A stretch of 64,000 nucleotides of DNA from Myroides sp. JBRI-B21084 (GCF_030545015.1 NZ_CP120653.1:248001-312000); one strand, 5' to 3'; positions 24,742 to 34,345 are shown, counted from the first letter of the stretch. The notes: a model not told the origin generated them from the letters alone. Numbers and translations are program-made.

Positions 24742-25167
24742 ATGAAAAATGTATTAGCAACCCTTGTTTTAACTGCAATTGCATCCATTAGCATGCAAGC
24801 ACAATCGGTAACTGGTAAATGGAAAACTATTGACGATGAAACGGGTAGAGCAAAATCAATAGTTGAGATTTCAGAAAACAAAGGGAAAATTTATGGGAAA
24901 GTTGTAGAAATTCTAACAGAAAAGAAAGAAGCAAAATGTGATAAATGTCCTGGTTCTGATAAAGGTAAACCCGTAAAAGGATTAACCATTATTAAAGGAT
25001 TAAAAAAAGATGGTAAAGAATACTCAGGTGGTTCTATCACCGATCCGTCTTCGGGTAAAGTATATAAATGTGTAGTAAAACTTAACGGTGCCGATAAATT
25101 AGACGTTCGCGGGTACATTGGCATTCAAGCATTAGGGCGAACACAAACTTGGGTTCGCGTTAAATAA
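24742..25167 (+). CDS. DUF2147 exported protein
   Basis: A signal peptide (cut after SMQAQ) precedes a DUF2147 domain: VTGKWKTIDDETGRAKSIVE, CDKCPGSDKGKPVKGL, and the ending DVRGYIGIQALGRTQTWVRV. The fold is a small lipocalin-like barrel. The pair of Cys in CDKC is conserved in the family and may form a disulfide. It starts two bases after the YihY gene and is followed by a terminator. Periplasmic, function unknown. Confidence 0.85.
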   Translation: MKNVLATLVLTAIASISMQAQSVTGKWKTIDDETGRAKSIVEISENKGKIYGKVVEILTEKKEAKCDKCPGSDKGKPVKGLTIIKGLKKDGKEYSGGSITDPSSGKVYKCVVKLNGADKLDVRGYIGIQALGRTQTWVRVK

Positions 25168-25187
25168 ATTAAGAAAAATAAAACTTT

Positions 25188-25220
25188 AAAACCTGCATGA
25201 TTTTAAATTCGTGCAGGTTT
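25188..25220 (+). terminator. Terminator after the nadC operon
   Basis: AAACCTGCA (25189-25197) pairs with TGCAGGTTT (25212-25220) around a 14-base loop and is followed by ATTTTAT. It closes nadC-yihY-DUF2147. Confidence 0.75.
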
Positions 25221-25272
25221 ATTTTATGTATTATCTACCAAAAATCCATTTAAAATTCATAAAACCTTTTTG

Positions 25273-25280
25273 TACATTTG
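25273..25280 (+). promoter_or_regulatory. TACATTTG -7 box of priA
   Basis: A match to the Bacteroidota TAnnTTTG -7 box ends four bases before the ATG at 25285. Transcription would then start at or within a few bases of the ATG, which also rules out the upstream TTG at 25270 as start. No clear -33 box was found. Confidence 0.5.
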
Positions 25281-25284
25281 TTAC

Positions 25285-27735
25285 ATGGATTATTTCATTG
25301 ATGTTGTTGTACCTTTATCAATTACAACAACTTTTACATATAAAGTTACCCAAGCCGAATATGATTTTTTACAAGTAGGCATGCGTGTTGCCGTACCTTT
25401 TGGTAAACGCCAAGTTTATACAGCTGTAGTTTTTAATAAACACAACCAAAAACCACAATTGTATGAACCAAAAGAAATTTTAACAATTATTGATGAAGAA
25501 CCAATTGTATCCAACACACAAATTGAATTTTGGCAATGGTTGGCAAATTACTATATGTGTTCGGTAGGCGAAGTGTATAAAGCAGCACTTCCATCGGCTT
25601 TATTGTTAGAAAGCGAAACAATTATTAGTTTAAATAGCAAACTTACGGTTGATTTTTCACAATTAACCGATGATGAATTTTTGTTGTATGAAGCTTTTGA
25701 GAAACAACCCATTTTACGTTTTGTTGAGGTTCAAAATATTTTAAATAAAAAAAAGGTTTTTAATGTAATTGATGCCCTTTTAAAAAAAGAAATAATCTAT
25801 TTAAACCAACATTTACAAGAAAAATACAAACCTAAATTAATAAAATACGTAGCTTTAAACGAACAATTTAAGCAAGAAGATCAATTAAAACATCTGTTAG
25901 ATCATCAATTAAAAACAGAAAAGCAACGATCGGTAGTTCTTAAATACTTTCAATTAAAAACTCAAACAGATACAATAGAATTAAAAAAACTATTACAAGA
26001 AGCACAGGTTTCTACAACTATTTTTAATACGTTAGAAAAAAAAGAAATTTTTAAAACGTATACGTTAGCACAAGACCGTATACAGTTTTCAAAAGCATTT
26101 TTAAACAATATTGAATTTACCAATAAGCAACAAACAGCACTTGAAAATATACAAACAGCATTTAAAAAATACGATGTAACCTTGTTAAATGCTGTTACCG
26201 GCGCTGGTAAAACCGAAATGTATATTGAACTAATAAAAAAAATAATTGTAAACAACCAACAAGTATTGTTTTTGGTGCCAGAAATAGGATTAACCACACA
26301 ATTAGTACAACGCTTAATTGCTTATTTTGGTAATAAAGTAGCTGTTTATAATTCAAAATATTCCGAGAACGAAAGGGTAGAAGTATACCGTAATGTATTA
26401 AATCAATCTGAAAAAGCACAAATAGTAATAGGTTCACGCTCGTCTGTTTTTCTTCCTTTTAAAAATTTACAATTCATAATTGTAGATGAAGAACACGAAA
26501 CAAGTTATAAACAATCTAATCCAGCACCGCGTTTTCACACCCGTGATGCAGCTATTGTATTAGCTAAAATATTTAACGCTAAAGTGTTATTAGGTTCGGC
26601 CACACCAAGTTTAGAAAGTTATTATAACGCTTATCAACAAAAATATGGTTATGTTGCTTTAGAACAGCGTTTTACCAATGTGCAATTGCCCGAAATTGTT
26701 TTAGTTGATTTAAAAGAAGCGCGTAAAAAGAAAGAATTGAATGGTTTTTTTAGCGTTAAATTAATAGATGCAATTAACGAAGCATTTTATAATGGTGAAC
26801 AAGTACTGCTTTTTCAAAACCGTCGTGGTTTTTCGCCTGTTTTAGAATGTTTAACATGCGGTCATGTGCCGCAATGTACCATGTGCGATGTAAGTTTAAC
26901 GTATTATAAACGACAGAATTATTTAAAGTGTCATTATTGCGGCTATACTATGGGTATGCCCACGAAATGCCATTCGTGCCAAAGTAACGATTTAACTACA
27001 AAAGGATTAGGAACGGAACAGATTGAAGAAGCTTTACGAGCCATTTTTCCTACTAAAAATATTGTACGAATGGATCAGGATACAACTCGGGGTAAATTTG
27101 CCTTTGAGCGTATGATTGATAGCTTTAAAAACCGTGAAATAGATGTGATTGTTGGTACCCAAATGATTGCCAAAGGACTTGATTTTGACAATGTTTCATT
27201 AGTTGGAATTATGAATGCCGATCATTTGTTAACCTTACCCGATTTTAGAGCTTACGAACGTGCTTATCAGCTTTTAACACAAGTTTCGGGGCGTGCTGGT
27301 CGTAAAAATAAGCAGGGTAAAGTAATCATGCAAACATACAACCCTTATCATAATACATTGCAACAAATTACCCAATACAATTATGCGGCTATGTTTAAAG
27401 AGCAAATGTATGAACGCTTGCAATTTAAATACCCACCATTTTATAGGTTGATACGTTTGCAAATGAAAAATCCAAATTTCGAAAAGGTAAAAGAAGCAGC
27501 TCATTGGTTAGCAACAAATTTACGCAATCATATACCCGATATTATTGTGTTAGGTCCACAAGAACCGTCAATAAATCGAATAAGAAATGAATACATTCAA
27601 GTGATTTTAATTAAGTTACCAATAAATAAATCGGCGCAACAAATAAAATTAGCTGTGCAAAAAAGCATTAATAGTTTAGACAGTATAGGTGCGTTTAAAT
27701 CGGTAAAAACAACAATTAATGTCGATTTTTATTAA
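25285..27735 (+). CDS. priA: Primosomal protein N', replication restart helicase
   Basis: The 816-residue helicase has the N-terminal DNA-binding part (MDYFIDVVVPL), Walker A with Lys309 (TGAGKTE, Ala where Ser is usual), DEEH at 401-404, and eight Cys of two zinc sites (CLTCGHVPQCTMC and CHYCGYTMGMPTKCHSC). Helicase motifs V-VI follow (GTQMIAKGLDF, VSGRAGR). It reloads DnaB at stalled forks. I start at the ATG at 25285. Single gene. Confidence 0.97.
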   Translation: MDYFIDVVVPLSITTTFTYKVTQAEYDFLQVGMRVAVPFGKRQVYTAVVFNKHNQKPQLYEPKEILTIIDEEPIVSNTQIEFWQWLANYYMCSVGEVYKAALPSALLLESETIISLNSKLTVDFSQLTDDEFLLYEAFEKQPILRFVEVQNILNKKKVFNVIDALLKKEIIYLNQHLQEKYKPKLIKYVALNEQFKQEDQLKHLLDHQLKTEKQRSVVLKYFQLKTQTDTIELKKLLQEAQVSTTIFNTLEKKEIFKTYTLAQDRIQFSKAFLNNIEFTNKQQTALENIQTAFKKYDVTLLNAVTGAGKTEMYIELIKKIIVNNQQVLFLVPEIGLTTQLVQRLIAYFGNKVAVYNSKYSENERVEVYRNVLNQSEKAQIVIGSRSSVFLPFKNLQFIIVDEEHETSYKQSNPAPRFHTRDAAIVLAKIFNAKVLLGSATPSLESYYNAYQQKYGYVALEQRFTNVQLPEIVLVDLKEARKKKELNGFFSVKLIDAINEAFYNGEQVLLFQNRRGFSPVLECLTCGHVPQCTMCDVSLTYYKRQNYLKCHYCGYTMGMPTKCHSCQSNDLTTKGLGTEQIEEALRAIFPTKNIVRMDQDTTRGKFAFERMIDSFKNREIDVIVGTQMIAKGLDFDNVSLVGIMNADHLLTLPDFRAYERAYQLLTQVSGRAGRKNKQGKVIMQTYNPYHNTLQQITQYNYAAMFKEQMYERLQFKYPPFYRLIRLQMKNPNFEKVKEAAHWLATNLRNHIPDIIVLGPQEPSINRIRNEYIQVILIKLPINKSAQQIKLAVQKSINSLDSIGAFKSVKTTINVDFY

Positions 27736-27773
27736 AAAAGCAATGTGTGTAAATATAAAAAAGTAAGAAACAG

Positions 27774-27805
27774 TTTGCTAAAAACAATAAACTGTTATAT
27801 ATTTG
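27774..27805 (+). promoter_or_regulatory. Promoter of the rpsF operon
   Basis: TTTG (27774-27777), 20 bases, then TATATTTG (27798-27805) is an excellent fit to the Bacteroidota vegetative promoter. It leaves a leader of about 27 bases before rpsF. Confidence 0.75.
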
Positions 27806-27838
27806 CACCCAATTTTATAACAAATAAATATTTTTATT

Positions 27839-28180
27839 ATGAATCATTATGAAACTGTTTTCATTTTGAATCCCGTTTTATCTGAAACTCAGGTAAAGGA
27901 AACAGTAGCAAAGTTCGAAGAATTTCTTGCTTCAAAAGGGGCTAAAATGATCTCTAAAGAAGATTGGGGCTTAAAAAAATTAGCTTACGAAATTCAAAAC
28001 AAAAAAAGTGGTTTTTACCATTTGTTTGAGTACACTGTAGCAGGTGATGCTATTATTGGTTTAGAAACAGAATTCCGCCGTGATGAGCGCGTTATGCGTT
28101 TCTTAACAGTAGCTTTAGACAAGCATGCTATTTCTTGGGCTGAAAGAAGAAGAGAGAAATTAAAAACTAAAAAAGCGTAA
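27839..28180 (+). CDS. rpsF: 30S ribosomal protein S6
   Basis: The 113-residue protein shows [34 protein letters not shown], and [21 protein letters not shown]6 pairs with S18 on the platform of the small subunit. First gene of rpsF-rpsR-rplI, five bases before rpsR, with a strong promoter upstream. No single-strand binding protein gene lies between, as is usual in this phylum. Confidence 0.98.
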   Translation: MNHYETVFILNPVLSETQVKETVAKFEEFLASKGAKMISKEDWGLKKLAYEIQNKKSGFYHLFEYTVAGDAIIGLETEFRRDERVMRFLTVALDKHAISWAERRREKLKTKKA

Positions 28181-28185
28181 TTATC

Positions 28186-28482
28186 ATGTCAACAATTGAG
28201 CAATCTGCAAAAGGAAAAAAAGACGGAGATATCAGATATTTAACGCCGTTAAACATTGAAACAAACAAAACAAAAAAATATTGTCGTTTCAAAAAATCAG
28301 GAATCAAATACATCGACTATAAAGATGCTGATTTCTTATTAAAATTTGTTAATGAGCAAGGTAAAATCTTACCTCGTCGTTTAACAGGAACTTCTTTAAA
28401 ATACCAAAGAAAAGTATCTGTAGCTGTAAAACGTGCACGTCACTTAGCTTTAATGCCTTACGTTGCAGATTTATTAAAATAA
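28186..28482 (+). CDS. rpsR: 30S ribosomal protein S18
   Basis: The 98-residue basic protein has the S18 core [38 protein letters not shown] and [13 protein letters not shown] Bacteroidota N-terminal extension of about 28 residues precedes the core. Second gene of the S6-S18-L9 operon; a 67-base gap precedes rplI. Confidence 0.98.
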
Positions 28483-28549
28483 AAACAATTTAAGTTGTTG
28501 CCTCGCAACTAAGCGGGCTAACTTCTAATTTTTAAAAAAGGACAACAAC

Positions 28550-28990
28550 ATGGAAATTATCTTAAAACAAGATGTTAACAAATTAGGATTTAAAGACGAT
28601 ATCGTTACTGTAAAACCAGGTTACGGTCGTAACTATTTAATTCCACAAGGTATGGCTGTATTAGCTACACCATCTGCTAAAAAAGTATTAGCAGAAAACT
28701 TAAGACAACGTGCACACAAAGAAGCAAAATTAGTTGCAGATGCTAACGCTACTGCTGAAGCTTTAAAAGCTTTAGAAATTAAAATTGCTGTTAAAGCAGG
28801 TGGTGAAAAATTATTTGGTTCTGTTACTAACGCTGATATTGCTGCTGCTTTAGAAGCTAACGGTCAGTCTATCGATAAAAAATTCATTACTTCAGGTACA
28901 ATCAAACGTTTAGGCAAATATGCTGCTAACGTTCGTTTACACCGCGATGTAATCGTTGAATTACCATACGAAGTTGTTGCTGCTGAGTAA
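28550..28990 (+). CDS. rplI: 50S ribosomal protein L9
   Basis: The 146-residue protein starts MEIILKQDVNKLGFKDDIVT and carries the L9 signature GYGRNYLIPQGMAVLAT, an Ala-rich connecting helix, and the C-terminal domain (KLFGSVTNADIAAAL). It binds 23S rRNA domain V. Its leader contains a GGACAACAACATG start region, and a terminator closes the operon. Confidence 0.98.
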   Translation: MEIILKQDVNKLGFKDDIVTVKPGYGRNYLIPQGMAVLATPSAKKVLAENLRQRAHKEAKLVADANATAEALKALEIKIAVKAGGEKLFGSVTNADIAAALEANGQSIDKKFITSGTIKRLGKYAANVRLHRDVIVELPYEVVAAE

Positions 28991-29012
28991 TTAGCTGCAA
29001 AATAGTATATTT

Positions 29013-29038
29013 AAAACCTTCTTTTTTAAGAAGGTTTT
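29013..29038 (+). terminator. Terminator of the rpsF-rpsR-rplI operon
   Basis: AAAACCTTCTT pairs with AAGAAGGTTTT around a four-T loop and ends in more T. Confidence 0.9.
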
Positions 29039-29067
29039 TTTATTTTTAATAAAATTAAATTTATCCT

Positions 29068-29637
29068 ATGGATTTTTTAAAATTGAACCCTTTGTTGCAA
29101 AATAATTCTGTAAGTATTTCGGTGAGTACTTACAATTCGCCTTTAGGTACTGTTTTGATTGCAGCTACTTGTGAAGGAATTTGTTTGGTTGAATTTGATT
29201 CTAGGATACATCTTAAAAAAAATGTTTTAAAATTAGCAACCCAATTAAATGGTTTTTTTGTGAACAATGAAAATGAATATATTAATCAATTAAAGGTTGA
29301 ATTAGGGTTGTATTTTAATCAAAAGCTACAAAAATTTACGGTTCCTTTGGTTTTTTCTGGCACACCTTTTCAGCAAAAAGTATTTCAATCATTATTAGCA
29401 ATTCCGTATGGTACAACAACTACCTATAAAAAACAAGCAGTACAATTAGGTAATGTAAAAGCAATTAGGGCCGTTGCTACAGCTAATGGTTTAAATAAAA
29501 TTGCTATTGTGGTTCCTTGTCACCGTGTTGTAGGAAGTAATGGTGAATTGGTAGGTTATGCAGGTGGATTAAATAAAAAGCAAGCCTTATTGCAGCTTGA
29601 AGGTACTTTAAACCAAAACCAATTAGTTTTGTTATAG
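29068..29637 (+). CDS. Methylated-DNA--protein-cysteine methyltransferase
   Basis: The 189-residue protein ends in the alkyltransferase domain: FQQKVFQSLLAIPYGTTTTY, RAVATANGLNKIAIVVPCHR with acceptor Cys151, then GYAGGLNKKQALLQLEG. It removes O6-methyl groups from guanine by moving them to Cys151 and is used once. The N-terminal 60 residues form the usual ribonuclease-like domain; no AraC or AlkA part is fused. Single gene after a terminator. Confidence 0.93.
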   Translation: MDFLKLNPLLQNNSVSISVSTYNSPLGTVLIAATCEGICLVEFDSRIHLKKNVLKLATQLNGFFVNNENEYINQLKVELGLYFNQKLQKFTVPLVFSGTPFQQKVFQSLLAIPYGTTTTYKKQAVQLGNVKAIRAVATANGLNKIAIVVPCHRVVGSNGELVGYAGGLNKKQALLQLEGTLNQNQLVLL

Positions 29638-29681
29638 TTTTTGTACAAAAATCTATTTGTTAAAACATTTTAAATATATTC

Positions 29682-29710
29682 TTGATAATAAACGGATAGC
29701 TTTATCTTTG
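29682..29710 (+). promoter_or_regulatory. Promoter of the acyltransferase gene
   Basis: TTG (29682-29684), 18 bases, TATCTTTG (29703-29710) matches the Bacteroidota consensus and lies 14 bases before the ATG at 29725. Confidence 0.65.
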
Positions 29711-29724
29711 CAAAAATTTCTTGA

Positions 29725-30618
29725 ATGAAATATCTAGTATTTTTAATAATTTATGCAGTGTTATGGTGTATTTCTATAATGCCATTTGCTGTTTTATATA
29801 TGCTTGCAAATGTAGTTTATGTGCTTGTTTATTATGTGGTTAGGTATCGTGTTAAAACAGTTCGCGCTAATTTGGCTCTTGCTTTTCCGCATTTAACGGC
29901 TATTGAACGTAAAAATATAGAAAAAAAGTTCTACCACCATTTGTGTGATTTGTTTTTAGAAATGATTAAAACAATAACGGTTTCGCAAAAACAATTAGAT
30001 AAGCGTTTTGTTTTTAAAAATGTTGAATTATTAAAAGAATTTGAGCAAAAACAAAAAAGCATTATTTTAATGTTACCACACTACGGCAATTGGGAGTGGG
30101 TGATAGGTTTGGGTAAGCATATAGATTTTAAAGGTTTTGGTATATATAAAAAATTAGCAAATAAATATTTTGATAAACTTTTTAGAGACATACGTTCGCG
30201 CTTTAATGCCGAATTAGTATCAACACACCAAACTTCAGGTGTAATACGTGAAAATCAAGCTAAAAATTTGTATGGTGTTTATTTGTTTTTAAGCGACCAA
30301 ACGCCTTTGTTGCGTGAAAACTTACACTGGGAACCATTTATGGGAGTAGAAGTACCTGTGCATATGGGGGCTGAGGCTTTAGCTAGAAAACTAAACATGA
30401 ATATTTTGTATTTAAACGTTGAAAAAGTAAAACGTGGGTATTATGAAGCATCGTTTAGTGTAATAACCGATGATATTAAAAGCGAACCTAAATACAAACC
30501 AACCCGCATGTTTTTAGATAAGGTTGAAGATCAAATAAAAAATGCGCCCGAATTTTACTTCTGGACGCATAAACGTTGGAAACATAAAGACCAAAAAAAC
30601 AGCTTTAAAACAAATTAG
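29725..30618 (+). CDS. Lipid A-type lysophospholipid acyltransferase (LpxL/HtrB family)
   Basis: The 297-residue protein has an N-terminal membrane helix (residues 1-40) and the acyltransferase motif LPHYGNWEW at about residue 120, whose His and Glu form the HX4E pair. Further family segments are YGVYLFLSDQTPL and FYFWTHKRWK near the end. It would add an acyl chain to lipid A or a related lipid at the inner membrane. Its last four bases overlap the convergent META-domain gene. Preceded by a good promoter. Confidence 0.9.
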   Translation: MKYLVFLIIYAVLWCISIMPFAVLYMLANVVYVLVYYVVRYRVKTVRANLALAFPHLTAIERKNIEKKFYHHLCDLFLEMIKTITVSQKQLDKRFVFKNVELLKEFEQKQKSIILMLPHYGNWEWVIGLGKHIDFKGFGIYKKLANKYFDKLFRDIRSRFNAELVSTHQTSGVIRENQAKNLYGVYLFLSDQTPLLRENLHWEPFMGVEVPVHMGAEALARKLNMNILYLNVEKVKRGYYEASFSVITDDIKSEPKYKPTRMFLDKVEDQIKNAPEFYFWTHKRWKHKDQKNSFKTN

Positions 30619-31370
30619 TTCTTTTTAAAGATCATTTTTAGTTCGTCAGCGGTGTAAAAATGTAATTCGTTATTTATTACTTTATATTTTGTAATTGTTT
30701 TTAATTCTTTTAAAAAATCGTGTTCCATATTTTCATGAATACATGCTTTTCTGGTAACTGCTAAATTACTAAAACGAATGTAGTTGTTATCAAAATAAAT
30801 AGGACCGTTATAACCGTTACAGCCTGTATTTCCTGTTACGTATTTATCTTCGTTTTCAAATGCAATATAAGGTGTTTTAGTGTATTTGGTAACAGGTATT
30901 TCGTTGCCTTTAAACATTGTTAATGTCCATTTCCCAAATAAATTTACAGGAATAACATAATCACCACAGCCATTTAAGTTTTGTTCTTTATTATTGGCTG
31001 TTAAAACAGCATCAAGCGTATAATCATTTATTTTTGATGTTGTTTTGTTGGTACACTTGTTGTATTGTACAGTAATTCTAATTTTTTGCTTGCCTTTTTC
31101 GGTACTAATTTGCTTTACATTAGCATCTTGCGCCATATTAACCGCTGTTATATTGTAAACATCACGGGTACCATTTAAATCTTTGTAAACTAAAAAGGTG
31201 TCGTTAAATTCTATGCTCCAAAATGAATCGTTGCTACCTCCTTTAAAATAAGGTTGAAACGTTTTTTCGTTAAAATCCATATTAGAAATTGTAGTGTTAG
31301 TTTGTTTGCTTTTACATGCTAAAAAACAAGTGGTTAAAGCTAAAAATAAAATTAAATGTATTTTTTTCAT
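30615..31370 (-). CDS. META-domain lipoprotein
   Basis: The 251-residue protein has a lipobox ending at Cys19 (CFLAC), an NlpE-like or unassigned first half, and a C-terminal META/HslJ domain (about 140-250) with GKWTLTMFKGNEI, TGNTGCNGYNG and AVTRKACIHENMEHDFLKEL. META domains occur in heat-shock and envelope-stress lipoproteins. It is convergent with and overlaps the acyltransferase gene by four bases. Function not known. Confidence 0.85.
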   Translation of the reverse strand: MKKIHLILFLALTTCFLACKSKQTNTTISNMDFNEKTFQPYFKGGSNDSFWSIEFNDTFLVYKDLNGTRDVYNITAVNMAQDANVKQISTEKGKQKIRITVQYNKCTNKTTSKINDYTLDAVLTANNKEQNLNGCGDYVIPVNLFGKWTLTMFKGNEIPVTKYTKTPYIAFENEDKYVTGNTGCNGYNGPIYFDNNYIRFSNLAVTRKACIHENMEHDFLKELKTITKYKVINNELHFYTADELKMIFKKN

Positions 31371-31412
31371 GAGGAATTATTTTATTTAAAAGTACAAAAT
31401 TTTGCATAAAAA

Positions 31413-31442
31413 AATCTCAAAGTTTTAATTTACTTTGAGATT
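31413..31442 (-). terminator. Terminator of fabG
   Basis: On the minus strand AATCTCAAAGT pairs with ACTTTGAGATT around an eight-base loop and ends in seven T. Confidence 0.88.
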
Positions 31443-31463
31443 GTATTTATTTTTTTTGAGATA

Positions 31464-32210
31464 TTAGGTTAACATACCTCCATCAACATTAATAACTTGT
31501 CCAGTAATGTATGTAGCTAAATCAGAAGCTAAGAACACACATGCATTAGCAATATCGGTAGGTGTACCACCACGTTTTAATGGAATAGCGTCTGTCCAAC
31601 CTTTAACAGTTTCTTCACCTAATTTAGCAGTCATTTCGGTTTCAATAAAACCAGGAGCAACTACATTACAACGAATGTTTCTTGAACCTAATTCTAAAGC
31701 TACCGATTTTGAAAAACCAATGATACCTGCTTTAGAAGCTGCGTAATTAGCTTGACCTGCATTACCTTTTACACCTACAACAGAACTCATGTTAATAATA
31801 ACTCCGTTTCTGTTTTTTAGCATGGTTTTTTGCACGGCTTTAGTCATGTTAAAAACCGATTTTAGGTTTACATCCATCACATTATCAAAATCATCTTCGC
31901 TCATACGCATTAACAAATTATCTTTAGTGATACCGGCATTGTTTATAAGTACGTCTACGGTACCAAAAGTAGTTAAAACGTCATCAACTAAACTTTGCGC
32001 TTCATTAAAATCTGCAGCGTTTGATTTATATGATTTAGCTTTAACACCTAATGCTGTTAATTCATTTTCTAACGAAATGGCTGCTTCTGCAGAAGAGCTG
32101 TATGTAAAAGCTACGTTAGCGCCTTGGTTTGCAAAAGTTAAAGCAATTCCTCTACCAATTCCGCGAGTTGCACCAGTTATGATTGCGGTTTTTCCTTCTA
32201 GTAATTTCAT
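31464..32210 (-). CDS. fabG: 3-oxoacyl-[acyl-carrier-protein] reductase
   Basis: The 248-residue short-chain dehydrogenase shows the cofactor loop TGATRGIGRG, NNAGIT, the catalytic Ser in NMSSVVG, Tyr and Lys in YAASKAG, and the end ITGQVINVDGGM. It reduces 3-oxoacyl-ACP with NADPH in fatty acid synthesis. It stands alone with its own terminator. Confidence 0.95.
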   Translation of the reverse strand: MKLLEGKTAIITGATRGIGRGIALTFANQGANVAFTYSSSAEAAISLENELTALGVKAKSYKSNAADFNEAQSLVDDVLTTFGTVDVLINNAGITKDNLLMRMSEDDFDNVMDVNLKSVFNMTKAVQKTMLKNRNGVIINMSSVVGVKGNAGQANYAASKAGIIGFSKSVALELGSRNIRCNVVAPGFIETEMTAKLGEETVKGWTDAIPLKRGGTPTDIANACVFLASDLATYITGQVINVDGGMLT

Positions 32211-32260
32211 GTAATACGTTTTTTAACACATTTAGGCAAATATAAAATAAAAATAAAAAA

Positions 32261-33154
32261 CTACAATTCGGTTGGGTCTTTAAACTGGTATTTTTTATGA
32301 TTGCGCCATGAAACACCTAAACCTGCTTGTATTTTATTGGGATTGTTTTGGAAATTACTTCCTGTAAATCCATCAATTTGTAAGTTTTGATGCACTTTAA
32401 AAGTTATTCCTACTTTTAAAAAGGCATCATTTTCAAAAGGTACTGTTTGGTTAAAATATTTACGAGAAATAGAGCCTTGATGTTCACCAAATAAGCTCCA
32501 ATTATTATTTATACCTAGCGATGCAGTTACAATATATCCAATGTTTATAAACTCGTTTTCGGTAACATTTTCGCCAATAAAATTATATGTAATACTAAAT
32601 CGCTTGCTTAAATGTTGCTGTGCAATAAGCATTGTTTTTAAACCAACATCGGGTAAATTAGGGTAGTATAAATTGTTTTTTGTGTTAAATTGTGCTCCGG
32701 CATATATTGATATTGCGGGAATTAACCTTTTCCACTTAAAGCGTTGGTTTGCTTTCCAGCTATAAACATTTCGTTTTTCAACATAGTATTTGTAATGGTC
32801 GTACAATAAAAATTTGGCTCCAAAATTAAGTTGACGAAAACCACTGTTTGTTTCATTTAAATTTCCGTTTGTTATTTGATTGCTGGAAAAATTAAATTCG
32901 CCAATAAATTCTAATTGTTCTAATAAATCGCCGTATCGTAATTGTATTTGATAGTTTTGTTGTTTGTTTTCGTTGTTGTTTTCAAAAGTGTCGTTTTGAT
33001 AACTAAACCCACCCTCTATTTGAAAAATTTCTTTACTTACGCTGTAAGCACCCATTGACGAACTAGGGCGGTTGGTGTTGATATCTTTAGTGTATTGTGC
33101 ATTAGTTGCATGTATGGTACCTAAAAAAGCGATTATAAATAACTGTTTTTTCAT
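32261..33154 (-). CDS. Outer-membrane channel-like protein (phenol MetA-pathway type)
   Basis: A signal peptide (cut after HATNAQ) is followed by about 275 residues of amphipathic strands starting INTNRPSSSMGAYSVSKEIF, then a FQIEGGFSY strand, typical of the putative transporter family related to MetA of phenol degradation. It ends in LGVSWRNHKKYQF. Substrate unknown. Its first four bases overlap the end of the spermidine-synthase-like gene, so it is the last gene of an operon led by an XRE regulator. Confidence 0.75.
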   Translation of the reverse strand: MKKQLFIIAFLGTIHATNAQYTKDINTNRPSSSMGAYSVSKEIFQIEGGFSYQNDTFENNNENKQQNYQIQLRYGDLLEQLEFIGEFNFSSNQITNGNLNETNSGFRQLNFGAKFLLYDHYKYYVEKRNVYSWKANQRFKWKRLIPAISIYAGAQFNTKNNLYYPNLPDVGLKTMLIAQQHLSKRFSITYNFIGENVTENEFINIGYIVTASLGINNNWSLFGEHQGSISRKYFNQTVPFENDAFLKVGITFKVHQNLQIDGFTGSNFQNNPNKIQAGLGVSWRNHKKYQFKDPTEL

Positions 33155-33819
33155 GCTGTTTTTTGTATTACAATTAGATGATTGTGTCCGTATAGATTTT
33201 TAAACGATTGTACGGCGAAATTTTTTTGCAATAAATCAATTAATTTTTGATTACGTAATTCGTGTTCATCATTCAAAATAAAAGTGTTTAAAATAGCTGT
33301 TCCATTAATTTTTAAAATGTTGTGAATTTGCATAATAAAGCTGTTATTAAAAACAAATTCAGGAATTTCAGAATCGGTAAATAAATCTACTATTATTAAA
33401 TCGAATGTTTTTTTTGTATATTTTATAAACTGAAGTGCGTCGTTATTTATAATTTCAAGCGATTTATCAGGAATAATACCAAAATCGTTCATGGCAATTT
33501 GAATAACAATAGGATCTATTTCAACAGCGGTAATCAAACCTTCGGTTTTAAATTGTTGCTGCAACTGTTTAATAACATCGCCACCACCCAAACCTAATAC
33601 TAAAATAGTAGATGCTTTACTAGTAAAATTACTTTTAGTTTGTACTAATCCTTTTTGTAAAACCTTACCCAAATTGCCGTAAGAGTAGTTAGTGTTTTGG
33701 GTATCTAAAACTTTGGATCCATTTACCCAATTAATTTCTAAAACGCCGTTATGTACCGATTGGTATTTTTTTTCGGGTATTATATTTAAGTAGCTAAGGT
33801 ATTTTTTTAAAATATTCAT
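33151..33819 (-). CDS. Spermidine-synthase-like / class I methyltransferase-fold protein
   Basis: The 222-residue protein has the nucleotide-binding motif VLGLGGGDVIKQL, an acidic cofactor residue (AVEIDPIVIQIA), NNDALQFI and IIVDLFTDSEIP. This is the SpeE-like arrangement, but the N-terminal beta domain is short, and the polyamine-binding DSSDP-type motif is replaced. It could be a methyltransferase. It lies directly after the XRE regulator gene with no gap and overlaps the outer-membrane gene by four bases. Confidence 0.78.
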   Translation of the reverse strand: MNILKKYLSYLNIIPEKKYQSVHNGVLEINWVNGSKVLDTQNTNYSYGNLGKVLQKGLVQTKSNFTSKASTILVLGLGGGDVIKQLQQQFKTEGLITAVEIDPIVIQIAMNDFGIIPDKSLEIINNDALQFIKYTKKTFDLIIVDLFTDSEIPEFVFNNSFIMQIHNILKINGTAILNTFILNDEHELRNQKLIDLLQKNFAVQSFKNLYGHNHLIVIQKTA

Positions 33820-34311
33820 TTAAGGTTTATACTGTTTAAAACTGCCATTGCTGTAAAAAATAACAATGCTATCAATTTTTTGTGCATCGAAAGATAAAAC
33901 GTTTTCTACATTATTGCTCATTTTTTCAGAAATATTTTCGTTTTGTATTGGTTTCGAAAGTTCTGTTTCAAACAAATTTGGTTCTAAATTATTCTGTGTG
34001 ATGGTTTGTTGAGTGTTTATAATTGTATCCTTAAAAGTTTCATCAAAATTTAAAGTAGGTGTGTGGTTTGTTTCATTGTTTTCTGGTTGATTGGAATTTG
34101 CTAAAAAAGGTTCTTTTCCATAAATCAACCATTCTAAATTTAGGGTTGGAAAGGTAGTGTGTACCTTCATTATAAATTCTAAACTTGGTTTGTTTCGCTC
34201 TGAAATCAGATGCGAAATTGTAGCTTTTGGTACGTTAATTTTATCGGCCATTTCTGTGGTTGTTAAACCAAAATGTTGCATAACTTTTTGCAACTGTGCA
34301 CTAAACTTCAT
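33820..34311 (-). CDS. XRE-family regulator with conserved short C-terminal tail
   Basis: The N-terminal XRE helix-turn-helix spans about residues 1-60 (MKFSAQLQKVMQHFGLTTTE, then ISHLISERNKPS) and the rest is a Gln-Asn-Thr-rich linker of about 85 residues ending in SIVIFYSNGSFKQYKP. I start at the ATG at 34311; the ATG two codons earlier is also possible. It leads an operon with a spermidine-synthase-like and an outer-membrane gene. Upstream lie TTACAATTGTAA palindromes, suggesting it controls itself and possibly the divergent peptidase. Confidence 0.8.
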   Translation of the reverse strand: MKFSAQLQKVMQHFGLTTTEMADKINVPKATISHLISERNKPSLEFIMKVHTTFPTLNLEWLIYGKEPFLANSNQPENNETNHTPTLNFDETFKDTIINTQQTITQNNLEPNLFETELSKPIQNENISEKMSNNVENVLSFDAQKIDSIVIFYSNGSFKQYKP

Positions 34312-34345
34312 AAGCAATATTTATTAAAATATACAAAATATACGT

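Noticed and set aside
25270..25284. TTG start for priA five codons upstream
   Set aside because: It would lie before or in the -7 box; the ATG at 25285 gives the usual N-terminus.
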